This document shows positions 36,104 through 44,117 of a stretch of DNA of 64,000 nucleotides, in pieces; position 1 is the first letter of the stretch; each line of letters opens with the position of its first letter. The DNA is taken from assembly GCF_004348985.1 (NCBI RefSeq), contig NZ_SMKW01000025.1:55529-119528 (forward strand), read 5' to 3'. The translations under genes and the position numbers were made by a program. Under the pieces are notes generated by a model. It saw only the letters and a program-made list of their open reading frames with translations, was not told the DNA's origin and did no database searches. The stretch comes from Saccharopolyspora elongata (GTDB lineage Bacteria > Actinomycetota > Actinomycetes > Mycobacteriales > Pseudonocardiaceae).

Positions 36104-36706
36104 TCACTCGGGGCGGAAGGCGCGGAGCGCCGCGTCGACCAGGGCGTCGGCGAAGGCGTCGTCGAGCGGGCCGGAGCGCAGCAGCCAGCGCTGGGCCAGC
36201 GGGGCGTACAGCACCTCCAGGAACAGGTCCAGGTCCGCGTCGGCCGCGAGCTGGCCCGCGCGCTGGGCGCTGCGCAGGCGCTCCTTCTTCGCCTCCTCCA
36301 CCGGTGCCGCCATCTTCTCGCGGTAGATCGCGGCCAGCTCGGCATCGTTGATGATCTCGGTGTTGAGCGCCCGGATCGGCGCCTCGAACTCGGGGTCGGC
36401 GAACTCGGCCACCGTCGCGCGCAGCACGGTCTTGAGATCCGCCTCGATATCGCCGGTGTCCGGCAGCGCGATGCCCTCGCCGTCCGCGCCTTCGCTGAGC
36501 GCCAGCAGGGAATCGAAGACGACCGCGCCCTTCGACGACCACCAGCGGTAGATCGTCTGCTTGCCGACTCCGGCGCGGGCGGCGATGGCCTCGATGGACA
36601 GCTTGGCGTAGCCGACCTCGGCGATGAGTTCGCGGGCCGCGGTCAGGATCGCCACCCGGGACCGCTCGCTGCGGCGGGTCGCGTCCGGTGTCTTCCGGGA
36701 TGCCAT
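36104..36706 (-). CDS. TetR/AcrR family regulator divergent from an SDR gene
   Basis: A 200-residue repressor. The helix-turn-helix is LSIEAIAARAGVGKQTIYRWW near residues 35-56, with the TIYRWW recognition helix; the C-terminal part matches the TetR_C domain often found with short-chain dehydrogenase genes. The ATG giving MASRKTPDATRR is preferred over longer starts in the regulatory gap. Two AGACGGnCCGT sites lie between it and the SDR gene, fitting autoregulation and control of the SDR. Confidence 0.87.
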   Translation of the reverse strand: MASRKTPDATRRSERSRVAILTAARELIAEVGYAKLSIEAIAARAGVGKQTIYRWWSSKGAVVFDSLLALSEGADGEGIALPDTGDIEADLKTVLRATVAEFADPEFEAPIRALNTEIINDAELAAIYREKMAAPVEEAKKERLRSAQRAGQLAADADLDLFLEVLYAPLAQRWLLRSGPLDDAFADALVDAALRAFRPE

Positions 36707-36727
36707 GCCCACACAATACGCGCGACG

Positions 36728-36791
36728 AGACGGTCCGTCTTGACAGCCGTCCGGAGGCAGTGCATGCTGATGACAACGAGACGGACCGTAT
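36728..36791 (+). promoter_or_regulatory. SDR promoter with two AGACGGnCCGT operators
   Basis: A palindrome AGACGG-T-CCGTCT is at 36728-36740 and a second copy, AGACGGACCGT, begins at 36779. Their centres are 51 bp apart. A -35 TTGACA (36740-36745) overlaps the first site, with CATGCT at 36763-36768 as the -10 (17-bp spacer, TG extended). The second site would lie just after the start of transcription, so repressors at both sites could block the promoter. Confidence 0.75.
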
Positions 36792-36816
36792 CGTCTCTGA
36801 ACTACGAGGAGAGCCC

Positions 36817-37647
36817 GTGCAACACGCATCCACCGGACCCCGCACCTGGTTCATCACCGGCGCCTCCCGCGGTCTCGGGCGGGCGTTCACCGAAGCCGCG
36901 CTGGCGGCGGGCGATCAGGTGGTCGGCGTCGCCCGTGACATCACGCCGCTGGAGGCGCTCGTCGCCGCCTCTGGCGGCTGCCTGGTCGCGTTCCCGCTCG
37001 ACGTCTCGGACCGCGGGGCCGTCTTCGCGGGCGTCGAGCGGGCGATCGCGGCCTTCGGCCGCCTGGACGTCGTCGTGAACAACGCCGGCGGCGTCGTGCT
37101 CGGCATGCTCGAGGAGGTCACCGAGGAACTGGCGAGGGCCCACCTGGACACCAACTTCTTCGGCGCGTTGTGGGTGAGCCAGGCCGTCCTCCCGCACCTG
37201 CGGGCGCAGGGCTCGGGCCGCATCCTGCAGGTGTCCTCGATGGGCTCGGCCGGTGGCTTCGCGGCGACGGGCATGTACGGCGCGGGAAAGGCGGCGCTGG
37301 ACTCGATGAGCGAGGCGCTGCAGATGGAGGTCGAGCGGTTCGGGATCAAGGTGACGATCCTGCAGCCGGGCGGCTACCAGACCGACCTGTTCACCCGCGG
37401 CCTGACGCAGACGACCGAGCACGAGGCCTACGCGCCGTTGCGCGAATGGCTGGCCGGGCTGTGGGCGGAGTCGGAGGACTTCGACCCGGCGAAGGCGGCC
37501 GAGGTGGTGCTCCAGGTGGTGGCCATGGAGGAACCGCCGAAGCGCCTGATCCTGGGCTCGGCGGCCTACGACATGGTCGACGGGATGACCAAGGCCATGA
37601 CGGCGGAGCTGGCCAAGTGGGAACACCTCAGCCGCCAGGCCGAGTAA
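36817..37647 (+). CDS. Short-chain dehydrogenase/reductase
   Basis: A 276-residue classical SDR. The nucleotide site is TGASRGLGRAF near residue 15, followed by NNAGG and the active site SSMGSAGG with tyrosine and lysine in MYGAGKAAL. LQPGGYQTDLF follows. The glycine-motif arginine suggests NADP(H). Substrate is unknown. The GTG has GAGGAG 6 bp upstream. The divergent TetR gene and its operators probably make it inducible by its own substrate or a related compound. Confidence 0.9.
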   Translation: MQHASTGPRTWFITGASRGLGRAFTEAALAAGDQVVGVARDITPLEALVAASGGCLVAFPLDVSDRGAVFAGVERAIAAFGRLDVVVNNAGGVVLGMLEEVTEELARAHLDTNFFGALWVSQAVLPHLRAQGSGRILQVSSMGSAGGFAATGMYGAGKAALDSMSEALQMEVERFGIKVTILQPGGYQTDLFTRGLTQTTEHEAYAPLREWLAGLWAESEDFDPAKAAEVVLQVVAMEEPPKRLILGSAAYDMVDGMTKAMTAELAKWEHLSRQAE

Positions 37648-37733
37648 GCGGGGGCACCCCGACAGGAATGGAGAGTGCCTTGAGCTGATGCAGAGGTCGT
37701 TCGAATGCGCCGGAGTGCGGCAGGGCGGGTTCT

Positions 37734-37906
37734 TAAGCGGCGCAGCCGCTTAGCCCACCTACGCAACTCGCACCGCCGCGGGTTCTCAGAGGCCTTCTCG
37801 CGAGGACAGCCCCGCCACGACGTATTGGTTTATACGTGTGCTGGGGATCCCGGAGTCGAGAAGGCCTCTGAGGTTCCGCCACCCGCACCGCTACGCAGAA
37901 CGAGCC
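37734..37906 (-). repeat. Family 2 repeat, copy B (inverted)
   Basis: Same element as at 35826 and 51048 but in reverse orientation: both flanks and the outer CTTCTCG/CGAGAAG stem are kept, while the inner loop differs (ACACGTATAAACCAATACG in place of the ATGAAT loop). Copies A and B face each other across the TetR/SDR pair, making 2 kb bounded by inverted repeats. Confidence 0.87.
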
Positions 37907-37925
37907 GGGAAAACAAGAAAAAGAC

Positions 37926-37961
37926 GGAACCCCCGCCGCTGGGGGGTGCGGTGGGGGTTCC
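37926..37961 (-). terminator. Terminator of the rpf gene
   Basis: A 9-bp stem, GGAACCCCC / GGGGGTTCC, with a 18-nt loop, 76 bp beyond the rpf stop. A further weaker dyad with GTGTCG...CGACAC lies at 37982-38000, closer to the gene. Confidence 0.65.
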
Positions 37962-38036
37962 GAGAGGTGGGAGCACGTGCCGTGTCGGGGGGTACGACAC
38001 GTACTCCTCGCCGGCCGGCTCAGCCGGCCGACCAGA

Positions 38037-38660
38037 TCACTTGATGTCGAGCTGCTGGCCCGGGAAGATCAGGTTCGGGTCGTTGATGATGCTCGAGTTG
38101 CGCTGCGCGATGTCCTGGTAGGTCACGCCGAACTGCTCGCCGATCTTGCTCAGCGTGTCGCCGAGCTGGACCGTGTAGTCCGCGCCGTTGGTCTTCACCG
38201 TCGGCTTCGGCGTCTGGGTCTTGACCTTGGTCTCGGTGGTCTTCTTCGGCGTGGTGGTCTTGGTCGTGACCTTGGCGGTGACCTTGGTGCCGCCGCTGGT
38301 CCAGTTCAGCTTGGAGGTGCAGCCCGGCCACGCGTTGGCGCCCTGCGAGGCGAGGACCTTCTCGGCGACGGCGATCTGCTGCTCGCGGGTCGCCTGGTGC
38401 GCGCTGCTGGCGTACTGGGTGCCGCCGTAGGCCGCCCAGGTGGATGCGCTGAACTGGAGTCCGCCGTAGTAGCCGTTGCCGCTGTTGATGCTCCAGTTGC
38501 CGCTGCTCTCGCACTGGGCGAGCTTGTCCCAGTTCGGCGCCGCGTTGGCGGGGGCGGCGATCGCGATCGGGGTGGCGACCACCGCGCCGGCGACGGCGAC
38601 GCGGGCCAGGGTGCGGCCGGTATTGGAAGGCTTGCGGTGCTTGCCTTGGTAGCGAGCCAT
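38037..38660 (-). CDS. rpfA: Resuscitation-promoting factor with LysM domain
   Basis: A 207-residue secreted muralytic protein. Signal peptide about 1-40, with cleavage near APANA. Residues 41-115 are the transglycosylase-like Rpf domain (WDKLAQCESSGNWSINSGNGYYGGLQFS) with the catalytic glutamate in CESSG. A Thr/Lys-rich linker follows and residues 157-205 are a LysM peptidoglycan-binding domain (YTVQLGDTLSKIGEQFG). Such proteins cleave peptidoglycan to allow spore or dormant-cell outgrowth. The RBS GGAGAGAGGAAC is just behind a c-di-AMP riboswitch. Confidence 0.93.
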   Translation of the reverse strand: MARYQGKHRKPSNTGRTLARVAVAGAVVATPIAIAAPANAAPNWDKLAQCESSGNWSINSGNGYYGGLQFSASTWAAYGGTQYASSAHQATREQQIAVAEKVLASQGANAWPGCTSKLNWTSGGTKVTAKVTTKTTTPKKTTETKVKTQTPKPTVKTNGADYTVQLGDTLSKIGEQFGVTYQDIAQRNSSIINDPNLIFPGQQLDIK

Positions 38661-38675
38661 GTTCCTCTCTCCTGC

Positions 38676-38880
38676 CGCGCCTGCGAGGTCAGCTGTCGGG
38701 TTCGGGCTGAGAGGCAGCCCGGCCGGCTCGGGGGAGCCGGCTTCACCCCTAGGGCTTCGGGGAGCCCGGGTGTTGGGTCCCCCGCCCCTGTCCGGTTTTT
38801 TCGTTTCGGGGTCTGGAAGCCCGCCGGACAGGGTTCGGCGCTGCGAGCTTCCGCTCCTTGCTGATCGGTTCGGGGCCGAC
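38676..38880 (-). ncRNA. c-di-AMP (ydaO/yuaA) riboswitch before rpf
   Basis: Minus-strand leader 15-220 nt before the rpf ATG. Hallmarks of the class are seen: GGGGGACCCAAC, then GGGGTGAAGCC, a GCCGGCTC/GAGCCGGC stem, and the conserved end CAGCTGACCTCGCAGGCG. A perfect P1-like pairing was not traced through by hand. The class binds cyclic di-AMP and generally turns off expression when it is plentiful; rpfA control by it is known in Streptomyces. Bounds are approximate. Confidence 0.85.
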
Positions 38881-39387
38881 CGAGGAGCGACACTACGTAA
38901 CCATCGAGGAGATCGGAAACCTGAGTTCATGTGACGCTGGTCACGTAACAACTGGGGGCAATGCTTCGATCCGGGGTATTTGTGCTGATCAGAGCGTCGT
39001 TATCAAGTCGTTTCCAGGCCGATATCGATCACCGTAAGTGAGTTGTGGGTCACCTCGTTGCTCCCTCCGGGGCACCCTCGTCGCAGCGGTTCGCCGCTCC
39101 GGCAGCCCGTACGGGCTCTCGCTCAGGCGTGCCATGACTCCACCGTGGTGGTCGCGAAGAGGATTCGCGTCAATGCGCACGGTAGTGATCTGTGTCGCTA
39201 GATCAGGGGCTGTTAAGGCTGCCGAAGGACACGGTGCGTAAGTCAAGATCGACATGCTCGGAAGCGAGACCGAAATGTCACCTGGTCGAGCGTGTACGAC
39301 ACGCCGACGCATGTTGTATTCGCGTGCGCGCGCACGCCCGCGCGCGCAGTAATGCAGTGTCGCTCGAGAGGCCGCTGAAGAGGCGGT
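38881..39387. other. Gene-free region before rpf leader
   Basis: About 500 bp with no convincing gene. It should contain the rpf promoter on the minus strand. Lower GC than neighbouring DNA in places (ATATCGATCACCG near 39020) and a purine-pyrimidine run CGTGCGCGCGCACGCCCGCG near 39322 are the only notable features. Confidence 0.4.
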
Positions 39388-39681
39388 TCAGCCGCCCGCG
39401 AACGGCGGGAGGACGTCGAGGGTGGCGGCGTCGGGAACCGCGATGCCGCGATCCCGGACGGCGACTCCGTCGAGCAGGAAGCTGCACGCGGGCAGCACGT
39501 TCGCCAGCTTCTCGTCGTGCCGGCCGAGCGCGGCGGCGATGACGTCCGCAGCGGTCACGACGGCGCCGTCCGGGCGCGTGACGTGCACCGTTTCCTCCGG
39601 GACCCCGGCGGCCGCGCGGGCGCCCGCGAAGTACCGCACCCGCACCGCCACGGTCCCGATCTGCTCCGGCAGAGCCGTCAT
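39388..39681 (-). CDS. moaD: Molybdopterin synthase sulfur carrier subunit
   Basis: A 97-residue ubiquitin-fold protein ending in the required double glycine (LPPFAGG). The C-terminal glycine is adenylated and thiocarboxylated, then MoaE uses the sulfur to make the dithiolene. Marks include RYFAGARAAAGVPEE and CSFLLDGVAVRD. It begins 4 bp after the moaA stop, so moaA-moaD is an operon. Its MoaE partner is the C-terminal half of the fusion at 34902-35816. Confidence 0.92.
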   Translation of the reverse strand: MTALPEQIGTVAVRVRYFAGARAAAGVPEETVHVTRPDGAVVTAADVIAAALGRHDEKLANVLPACSFLLDGVAVRDRGIAVPDAATLDVLPPFAGG

Positions 39682-39685
39682 CCGG

Positions 39686-40744
39686 TCAACCCCCGATTGC
39701 GCTCATCGGCCGCGACGGCTGGGCGAACTCGCCCGAATCCATCCCGTGCCCGGCGGCCTTCGCCCACATCGTCTCCTGCCACAGCCGGATCAGTTCGGCG
39801 TCCTCGGCCCCGGCCCGCATCGGCCCGCGCAGGTCCGTCTCGGTCGTCGAGAACAGGCACGAGCGCAGCTGGCCGTCCGCGGTGAGCCGGGTCCGGTCGC
39901 AGGCCGCGCAGAACGGTCTGGTCACCGAGGCGATCACGCCGACCGTCGCAGGACCGCCGTCGACCAGCCAGCGCTCCGCGGGCGCGGAGCCACGCTCGGC
40001 GACGTCCGGGGTGAGGGCGAACTCGCTGCCGAGGCGCTCCAAGATCTCCTCGGCGGTGATCATCTGGCCGCGGTCCCACTCGTGCTGGGCGTCCAGCGGC
40101 ATCTGCTCGATGAAGCGCAGCTGGTAGCCGCGCTCGATGCAGAAGCGCAGCAGGTCGCCGGCCTCGTGGTCGTTGATCCCGCGCATCAGCACCGCGTTGA
40201 CCTTGACCGGCTCCAGCCGCATCTCCTTCGCCGCGGCGAGCCCGGCCAGCACGTCGTCCAGCCGGTCGCGGCGGGTGAGCTGCTTGAACACGTCGCGGTC
40301 GAGGGTGTCGAGCGAGACGTTGACCCGGTTCAGCCCGGCCCGCACCAGCGGTTCGGCGAAGCCGCCGAGGTTGATGCCGTTGGTGGTCAACGAGGTCGTC
40401 GGGCGGCTCGGCAGCGCCGCGGTCGCCGCGATGATGTCCACCAGGTCCTGCCGCAGCAACGGCTCGCCGCCGGTGAAGCGCACCGTGGTGACGCCCAGCT
40501 CCTCCACGGCGATGCGGATCAGCCGGTTCATCTCCTCGGTGTCGAGGAGTTCCGCGCGCTTCAGCCAGGGCAGGCCCTCGGCGGGCATGCAGTAGGTGCA
40601 GCGCAGGTTGCACTTGTCGATGAGGGAAACGCGCAAGTCGGTCGCGATGCGGCCGAACCTGTCCACCAGCCGGGTCGTGTCCGGACGTGCGGACGTGTCG
40701 GTCGTGCGGCGCACGAGCGGGATTCCCAGGTCCACCGCGGTCAC
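39686..40744 (-). CDS. moaA: GTP 3',8-cyclase (radical SAM)
   Basis: A 352-residue MoaA. The N-terminal [4Fe-4S]-SAM cluster motif is CNLRCTYC near residues 48-55, followed by RFTGGEPLLR; the C-terminal cluster uses FCAACDRTRL and the later CLF. The protein ends in GG, essential for MoaA function in known enzymes. It converts GTP to 3',8-cyclo-GTP, the substrate of MoaC. GTG start. Convergent neighbours and a divergent Mo regulator suggest control by molybdenum demand, though no Moco riboswitch was seen. Confidence 0.95.
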   Translation of the reverse strand: MTAVDLGIPLVRRTTDTSARPDTTRLVDRFGRIATDLRVSLIDKCNLRCTYCMPAEGLPWLKRAELLDTEEMNRLIRIAVEELGVTTVRFTGGEPLLRQDLVDIIAATAALPSRPTTSLTTNGINLGGFAEPLVRAGLNRVNVSLDTLDRDVFKQLTRRDRLDDVLAGLAAAKEMRLEPVKVNAVLMRGINDHEAGDLLRFCIERGYQLRFIEQMPLDAQHEWDRGQMITAEEILERLGSEFALTPDVAERGSAPAERWLVDGGPATVGVIASVTRPFCAACDRTRLTADGQLRSCLFSTTETDLRGPMRAGAEDAELIRLWQETMWAKAAGHGMDSGEFAQPSRPMSAIGG

Positions 40745-40916
40745 CCCACGACCCTAGCGCTTCGCGGGCGGGGATTTCGATCGCGCGGCCCCAATTTGTG
40801 CGGAATCGCCGAGTGATCCGCTGCGGCGTCCGGAGTGGTCGGAGGAAGGCACAAAGTCGTTGCAAGATCCGTGTTTACGGGCAATTTCGCTGGTTTTCCA
40901 CGCAGCTGCGGAAGTA

Positions 40917-41330
40917 ATGTTGGCGGCTGTGCCGCACTATCGGATTTCGGAGGCCGCCGGGCTGCTCGGCGTCAGCGACGACACGGTGCGCCGGTGGGTC
41001 GATGGCGGGCAGTTGCCTTCGGAGCGGGACGCCGCCGGCCGGCGAACCGTGGACGGCGCCGCGCTCGCAGAGTTCGCCCGCGCCCAGGCCCGCTCGACGC
41101 CGGACCCGTCCGGCATCGGCCGGTCGGCGCGCAACCGGTTCGTCGGGCTGGTCACCGAGGTGATCTCGGACCGGGTCATGTCGCAGGTGGAGATCCAGTG
41201 CGGCCCGCACCGGATCGTCTCGCTGATGAGCACCGAGGCGGTGCGCGAACTCGGGCTGGTGCCCGGGGCGCTGGCGGTCGCCGTGGTCAAGTCGACCAAC
41301 GTCGTGGTGGAAACACCGGGAGAAGGATGA
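40917..41330 (+). CDS. MerR/excisionase-type HTH with TOBE (molybdate-binding) domain
   Basis: A 137-residue protein. Residues 5-50 are an excisionase-like winged HTH (YRISEAAGLLGVSDDTVRRWVDGG); residues 70-132 are a single TOBE/Mop domain (NRFVGLVTEVISDRVMSQVEI, then ELGLVPGALAVAVVKSTNVVVE), which binds molybdate. It is a short ModE-like regulator. Its stop overlaps the modA start (ATGA), so it is the first gene of the mod operon. The start could be the ATG at 40917 or GTG at 40929; neither has a strong RBS. A matching TTTGTGC/GCACAAA pair at 40795-40855 may be a leader structure. Confidence 0.85.
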   Translation: MLAAVPHYRISEAAGLLGVSDDTVRRWVDGGQLPSERDAAGRRTVDGAALAEFARAQARSTPDPSGIGRSARNRFVGLVTEVISDRVMSQVEIQCGPHRIVSLMSTEAVRELGLVPGALAVAVVKSTNVVVETPGEG

Positions 41331-42082
41331 TGTCGAAGCTCAAGATGATCGCCGGCGCGCTGGTCGCGCTCGTGGTGCTGGCCGGGTGCGGTCAGGCCGG
41401 GCCGCAGGCCCAGCCGCAGCGCACGCTGACCGTGCTCGCGGCCGCGTCCCTCACCGAGTCCTTCGACGAGCTCGGCACCCGGTTCACCGAGCAGCACCCC
41501 GGCGTGCGGGTGCAGTTCGACTACCAGGGCTCGTCGACGCTCGCCGAGCAGATCAAGCAGGGCCGCGCCGCGGACGTGTTCGCCTCGGCGGACACCAAGA
41601 ACATGGACAAGGTGCGGGACCTGGTCGGCACGCCGGAGGTCCTCGCGACGAACCAGCTGACGATCGTGGTCCCGCCGGGCAATCCGGCCGGGATCGCCTC
41701 GCTCGCAGACCTCGCGGCGCCCGGCCGGACGGTCGTGGTCTGCGCGCCGCAGGTGCCGTGCGGATCGGCCACGCAGAAGGTGGCGCAAGCCTCCGGCGTG
41801 CAGCTGAAGCCCGCCAGCGAGGAGAGCGACGTGAAGTCGGTGCTGCAGAAGGTCGTTGCCGGTGAGGCGGACGCCGGGCTGGTGTACGTCACCGACGCGA
41901 AGGCGGCCGGGGACGAGGTGCAGGCGGTGGACTTCCCGGAGTCGCAGCAGGCGATCAACACCTATCCGATCGCGACGGTCACCGCCGCGCCGGAGGCGCA
42001 GCTGGCGGCGGAGTTCATGGCGTTCGCGCGCGGCCCGATCGGCCGCGACGTCCTCGGCAAGCACGGCTTCGGCGCCCCGTGA
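41327..42082 (+). CDS. modA: Molybdate ABC transporter substrate-binding lipoprotein
   Basis: A 251-residue binding protein. The signal peptide ends at lipobox LAGC near residue 20, so it is lipid-anchored outside. The mature part has VLAAASLTESFDEL, YQGSSTLAEQIKQGRAADVFASAD and DAGLVYVTDA, the ModA pattern for oxyanion binding. Two ATGs occur together at its start (41327 and 41330). It is separated from modB by a family 1 repeat, which may modulate relative expression in the operon. Confidence 0.93.
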   Translation: MMSKLKMIAGALVALVVLAGCGQAGPQAQPQRTLTVLAAASLTESFDELGTRFTEQHPGVRVQFDYQGSSTLAEQIKQGRAADVFASADTKNMDKVRDLVGTPEVLATNQLTIVVPPGNPAGIASLADLAAPGRTVVVCAPQVPCGSATQKVAQASGVQLKPASEESDVKSVLQKVVAGEADAGLVYVTDAKAAGDEVQAVDFPESQQAINTYPIATVTAAPEAQLAAEFMAFARGPIGRDVLGKHGFGAP

Positions 42083-42093
42083 GCAGTGGACCA

Positions 42094-42253
42094 CCGCAAT
42101 TTCAATGGAAATCGGACCTTCGATTTCCATTGAAATTGCGGGAGTTGCCCACAGCCGTGGGCGTGTCGGCGTGCGACACGCCGATGACCCGCAGTTTCAA
42201 TTGAAATTGCGGACGACCCGGGTGTGAGGTGAGGTTTCCATTGAAATTGCGGG
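42094..42253 (+). repeat. Family 1 composite repeat inside the mod operon
   Basis: Stem 1 is 42094-42141, with 21-bp arms. The spacer has a one-mismatch DnaA-type box (TTGCCCACA, 42145-42153) and the hairpin GGCGTGTCG...CGACACGCC. The third stem is 42189-42212 (CCGCAGTTTCAATTG half). An extra half-palindrome, TTTCCATTGAAATTGCGGG at 42235-42253, lies inside the first codons of modB. The whole fills the modA-modB gap. Confidence 0.9.
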
Positions 42254-43032
42254 CTTCCCAGGTGCCGGTGGTGCTGTGGGTGCCGGCGGTGCTCGCGCTG
42301 GCGCTCGTGATCCTGCCGGTCCTGGGGCTGCTGACGCGCGTCGATCCCGCGCGCCTGCCGGAGCTGCTGCTCAGCCCGGCGGCGCTCGACGCCCTGCGGC
42401 TCTCGGTGATCACCGGGCTGATCTCCACCGCGCTCGCGCTGCTCCTGGGCGGCCCGCTGGCGATGGTGCTCGCGAGGTCCCGCATGCGCGGGCTCCGCGT
42501 GGTGCGGGCCTTCGTGCTGCTGCCGCTGGTGCTGCCGCCGGTCGTCGGCGGCCTCGCCCTGCTCTACCTGCTGGGCCGCACCGGTCCGATCGGGCAGCTG
42601 CTGGACGTCGTGGGAATTCGCTTGCCCTACACGACGACCGCCGTGGTGCTCGCGCAGACGTTCGTCGCGATGCCGTTCCTCGTGGTCGGCCTGGAAGGCG
42701 CGCTGCGGACCGCCGGCGGGCGGTACGAGCAGGTCGCCGCGACGCTGGGCGCCGGGCCCTGGCTGACGTTCCGGCGCGTCACCGTGCCGCTGCTGCTGCC
42801 CGCGCTCGGGTCGAGCCTGGTGCTGACCTTCGCACGGGCGCTGGGGGAGTTCGGCGCGACGATCACCTTCGCCGGTAGCTTGCAGGGCACCACCCGGACC
42901 CTGCCGCTGGCCATCTACACCACGGCGCAGTCCGATGTGGACGCTGCGGTCGCGATGTCGTTGCTGCTGGTGGTGGTCGCGCTGCTGGTGATCGTGGTGG
43001 CCCGGCCCAAGGCGGTGGAGGGACGGCTGTGA
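42229..43032 (+). CDS. modB: Molybdate ABC transporter permease
   Basis: A 267-residue permease with six or so transmembrane helices from ALALVILPVLGLL onward. The EAA loop is LGAGPWLTFRRVTVPLLLPALGSS, and ALGEFGATITFAGS is typical of ModB. The earliest start, GTG 42229, would give MRFPLKLRASQ, whose codons lie inside a family 1 repeat; the natural start may instead be the GTG at 42262 (VPVVLWVPAV). No good RBS precedes either. The stop overlaps the modC GTG. Confidence 0.9.
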   Translation: MRFPLKLRASQVPVVLWVPAVLALALVILPVLGLLTRVDPARLPELLLSPAALDALRLSVITGLISTALALLLGGPLAMVLARSRMRGLRVVRAFVLLPLVLPPVVGGLALLYLLGRTGPIGQLLDVVGIRLPYTTTAVVLAQTFVAMPFLVVGLEGALRTAGGRYEQVAATLGAGPWLTFRRVTVPLLLPALGSSLVLTFARALGEFGATITFAGSLQGTTRTLPLAIYTTAQSDVDAAVAMSLLLVVVALLVIVVARPKAVEGRL

Positions 43033-44117
43033 GCGGATTGCGCGCCGACATCGAGTTCCGGCGCCCCGACTTCACGCTGCGCGCGGAGTTCGAGGTGGCG
43101 CCCGGCGAGGTCCTGGCGGTGCTCGGGCCGAACGGGGCGGGCAAGTCGACGCTGCTGTCGGTGCTGGCCGGGCAGCTCGCCCCGCACCGCGGGCGCGTCG
43201 AGCTGGACGGCACCGCGTGGCTGGACACCGAGCGCGGGATCAACGTGGCGACGCACCGCCGCGGTGTCGGGCTGCTCGCGCAGAACGCCCTGCTGTTCCC
43301 GAACCTGACGGCGCTGGAGAACGTCGCATTCGGACCGCGCGCGGCCGGTGTCCGCAAGGCCGAGGCGCGGGAGACAGCCGGGCGGTGGTTGTCCGAGGTG
43401 GACGTCGCCGAGCTGGCGGCGCGCAGGCCCGGGCAGCTCTCGGGCGGTCAGGCGCAGCGCGTGGCGCTGGCCCGGGCGCTGGCGGCGAATCCGCAGTTGC
43501 TGCTGCTCGACGAGCCGCTGGCCGCGCTCGACGTCGATGCCGCTCCGGCCATGCGCGGGCTGCTGCACCAAGTGCTGCGGCGGCAGGAGAAACCGACCGT
43601 GCTGGTCACCCACGACGTGCTGGACGCGGTCGTGCTCGCCGACCGGCTCCTGGTGATGCTCGACGGCTGCGTCGTCGAGCAGGGCCTGACCCGCGAGGTG
43701 CTGGCCCGCCCGAAGGAGGCGTTCACGGCGCGGGTGGCCGGGCTGAACCTGGTGCCCGGGGTAGCAGCGGCGGACGGCGTTTCCTTCGGTGACAGCACGA
43801 TCAGCGGCCGGATCGCCGAAGAGCTGGAGCAGGGCGAAGCCGCTGCTGCGGTGTTCGCGCCGTCGGCCGTCGCCGTGCACCGCGAGCGCCCGCACGGCAG
43901 CCCGCGCAACGCGATCCCGGTGCGGTTGGCGGCGCTCGAACCGCGCGGCGACGTCGTGCGGGTGCGCGGCGTGGTGCGGGACTGCTCGCTGGCCGCCGAC
44001 GTGACCCCAGCGGCCGTCGCCGACCTGCGGCTCACCCCCGACGACGAGGTCTGGTTCGTGGTGAAGGCCGCCGAAGTAGCAATTCACCCCACATCAGGTG
44101 GATCATCTGGGGCGTGA
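43029..44117 (+). CDS. modC: Molybdate ABC transporter ATP-binding protein
   Basis: A 362-residue ATPase. Walker A GPNGAGKST is near residue 34, the signature is LSGGQAQRVALARAL, Walker B is LLLLDEPLAALD and the switch is VLVTHDVLDA. The last 65 residues form a TOBE domain (IPVRLAALEPRGDVVRVRG), which senses molybdate. The GTG overlaps modB's stop and its own stop overlaps the HAD gene's GTG, so the operon continues downstream. Confidence 0.94.
   Translation: MSGLRADIEFRRPDFTLRAEFEVAPGEVLAVLGPNGAGKSTLLSVLAGQLAPHRGRVELDGTAWLDTERGINVATHRRGVGLLAQNALLFPNLTALENVAFGPRAAGVRKAEARETAGRWLSEVDVAELAARRPGQLSGGQAQRVALARALAANPQLLLLDEPLAALDVDAAPAMRGLLHQVLRRQEKPTVLVTHDVLDAVVLADRLLVMLDGCVVEQGLTREVLARPKEAFTARVAGLNLVPGVAAADGVSFGDSTISGRIAEELEQGEAAAAVFAPSAVAVHRERPHGSPRNAIPVRLAALEPRGDVVRVRGVVRDCSLAADVTPAAVADLRLTPDDEVWFVVKAAEVAIHPTSGGSSGA

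Noticed and set aside
40795..40855. TTTGTGC/GCACAAA pair before the TOBE regulator as a molybdenum cofactor riboswitch
   Set aside because: Only a 7-bp stem with a 47-nt loop; the conserved Moco RNA core was not found. Kept only as a weak remark.
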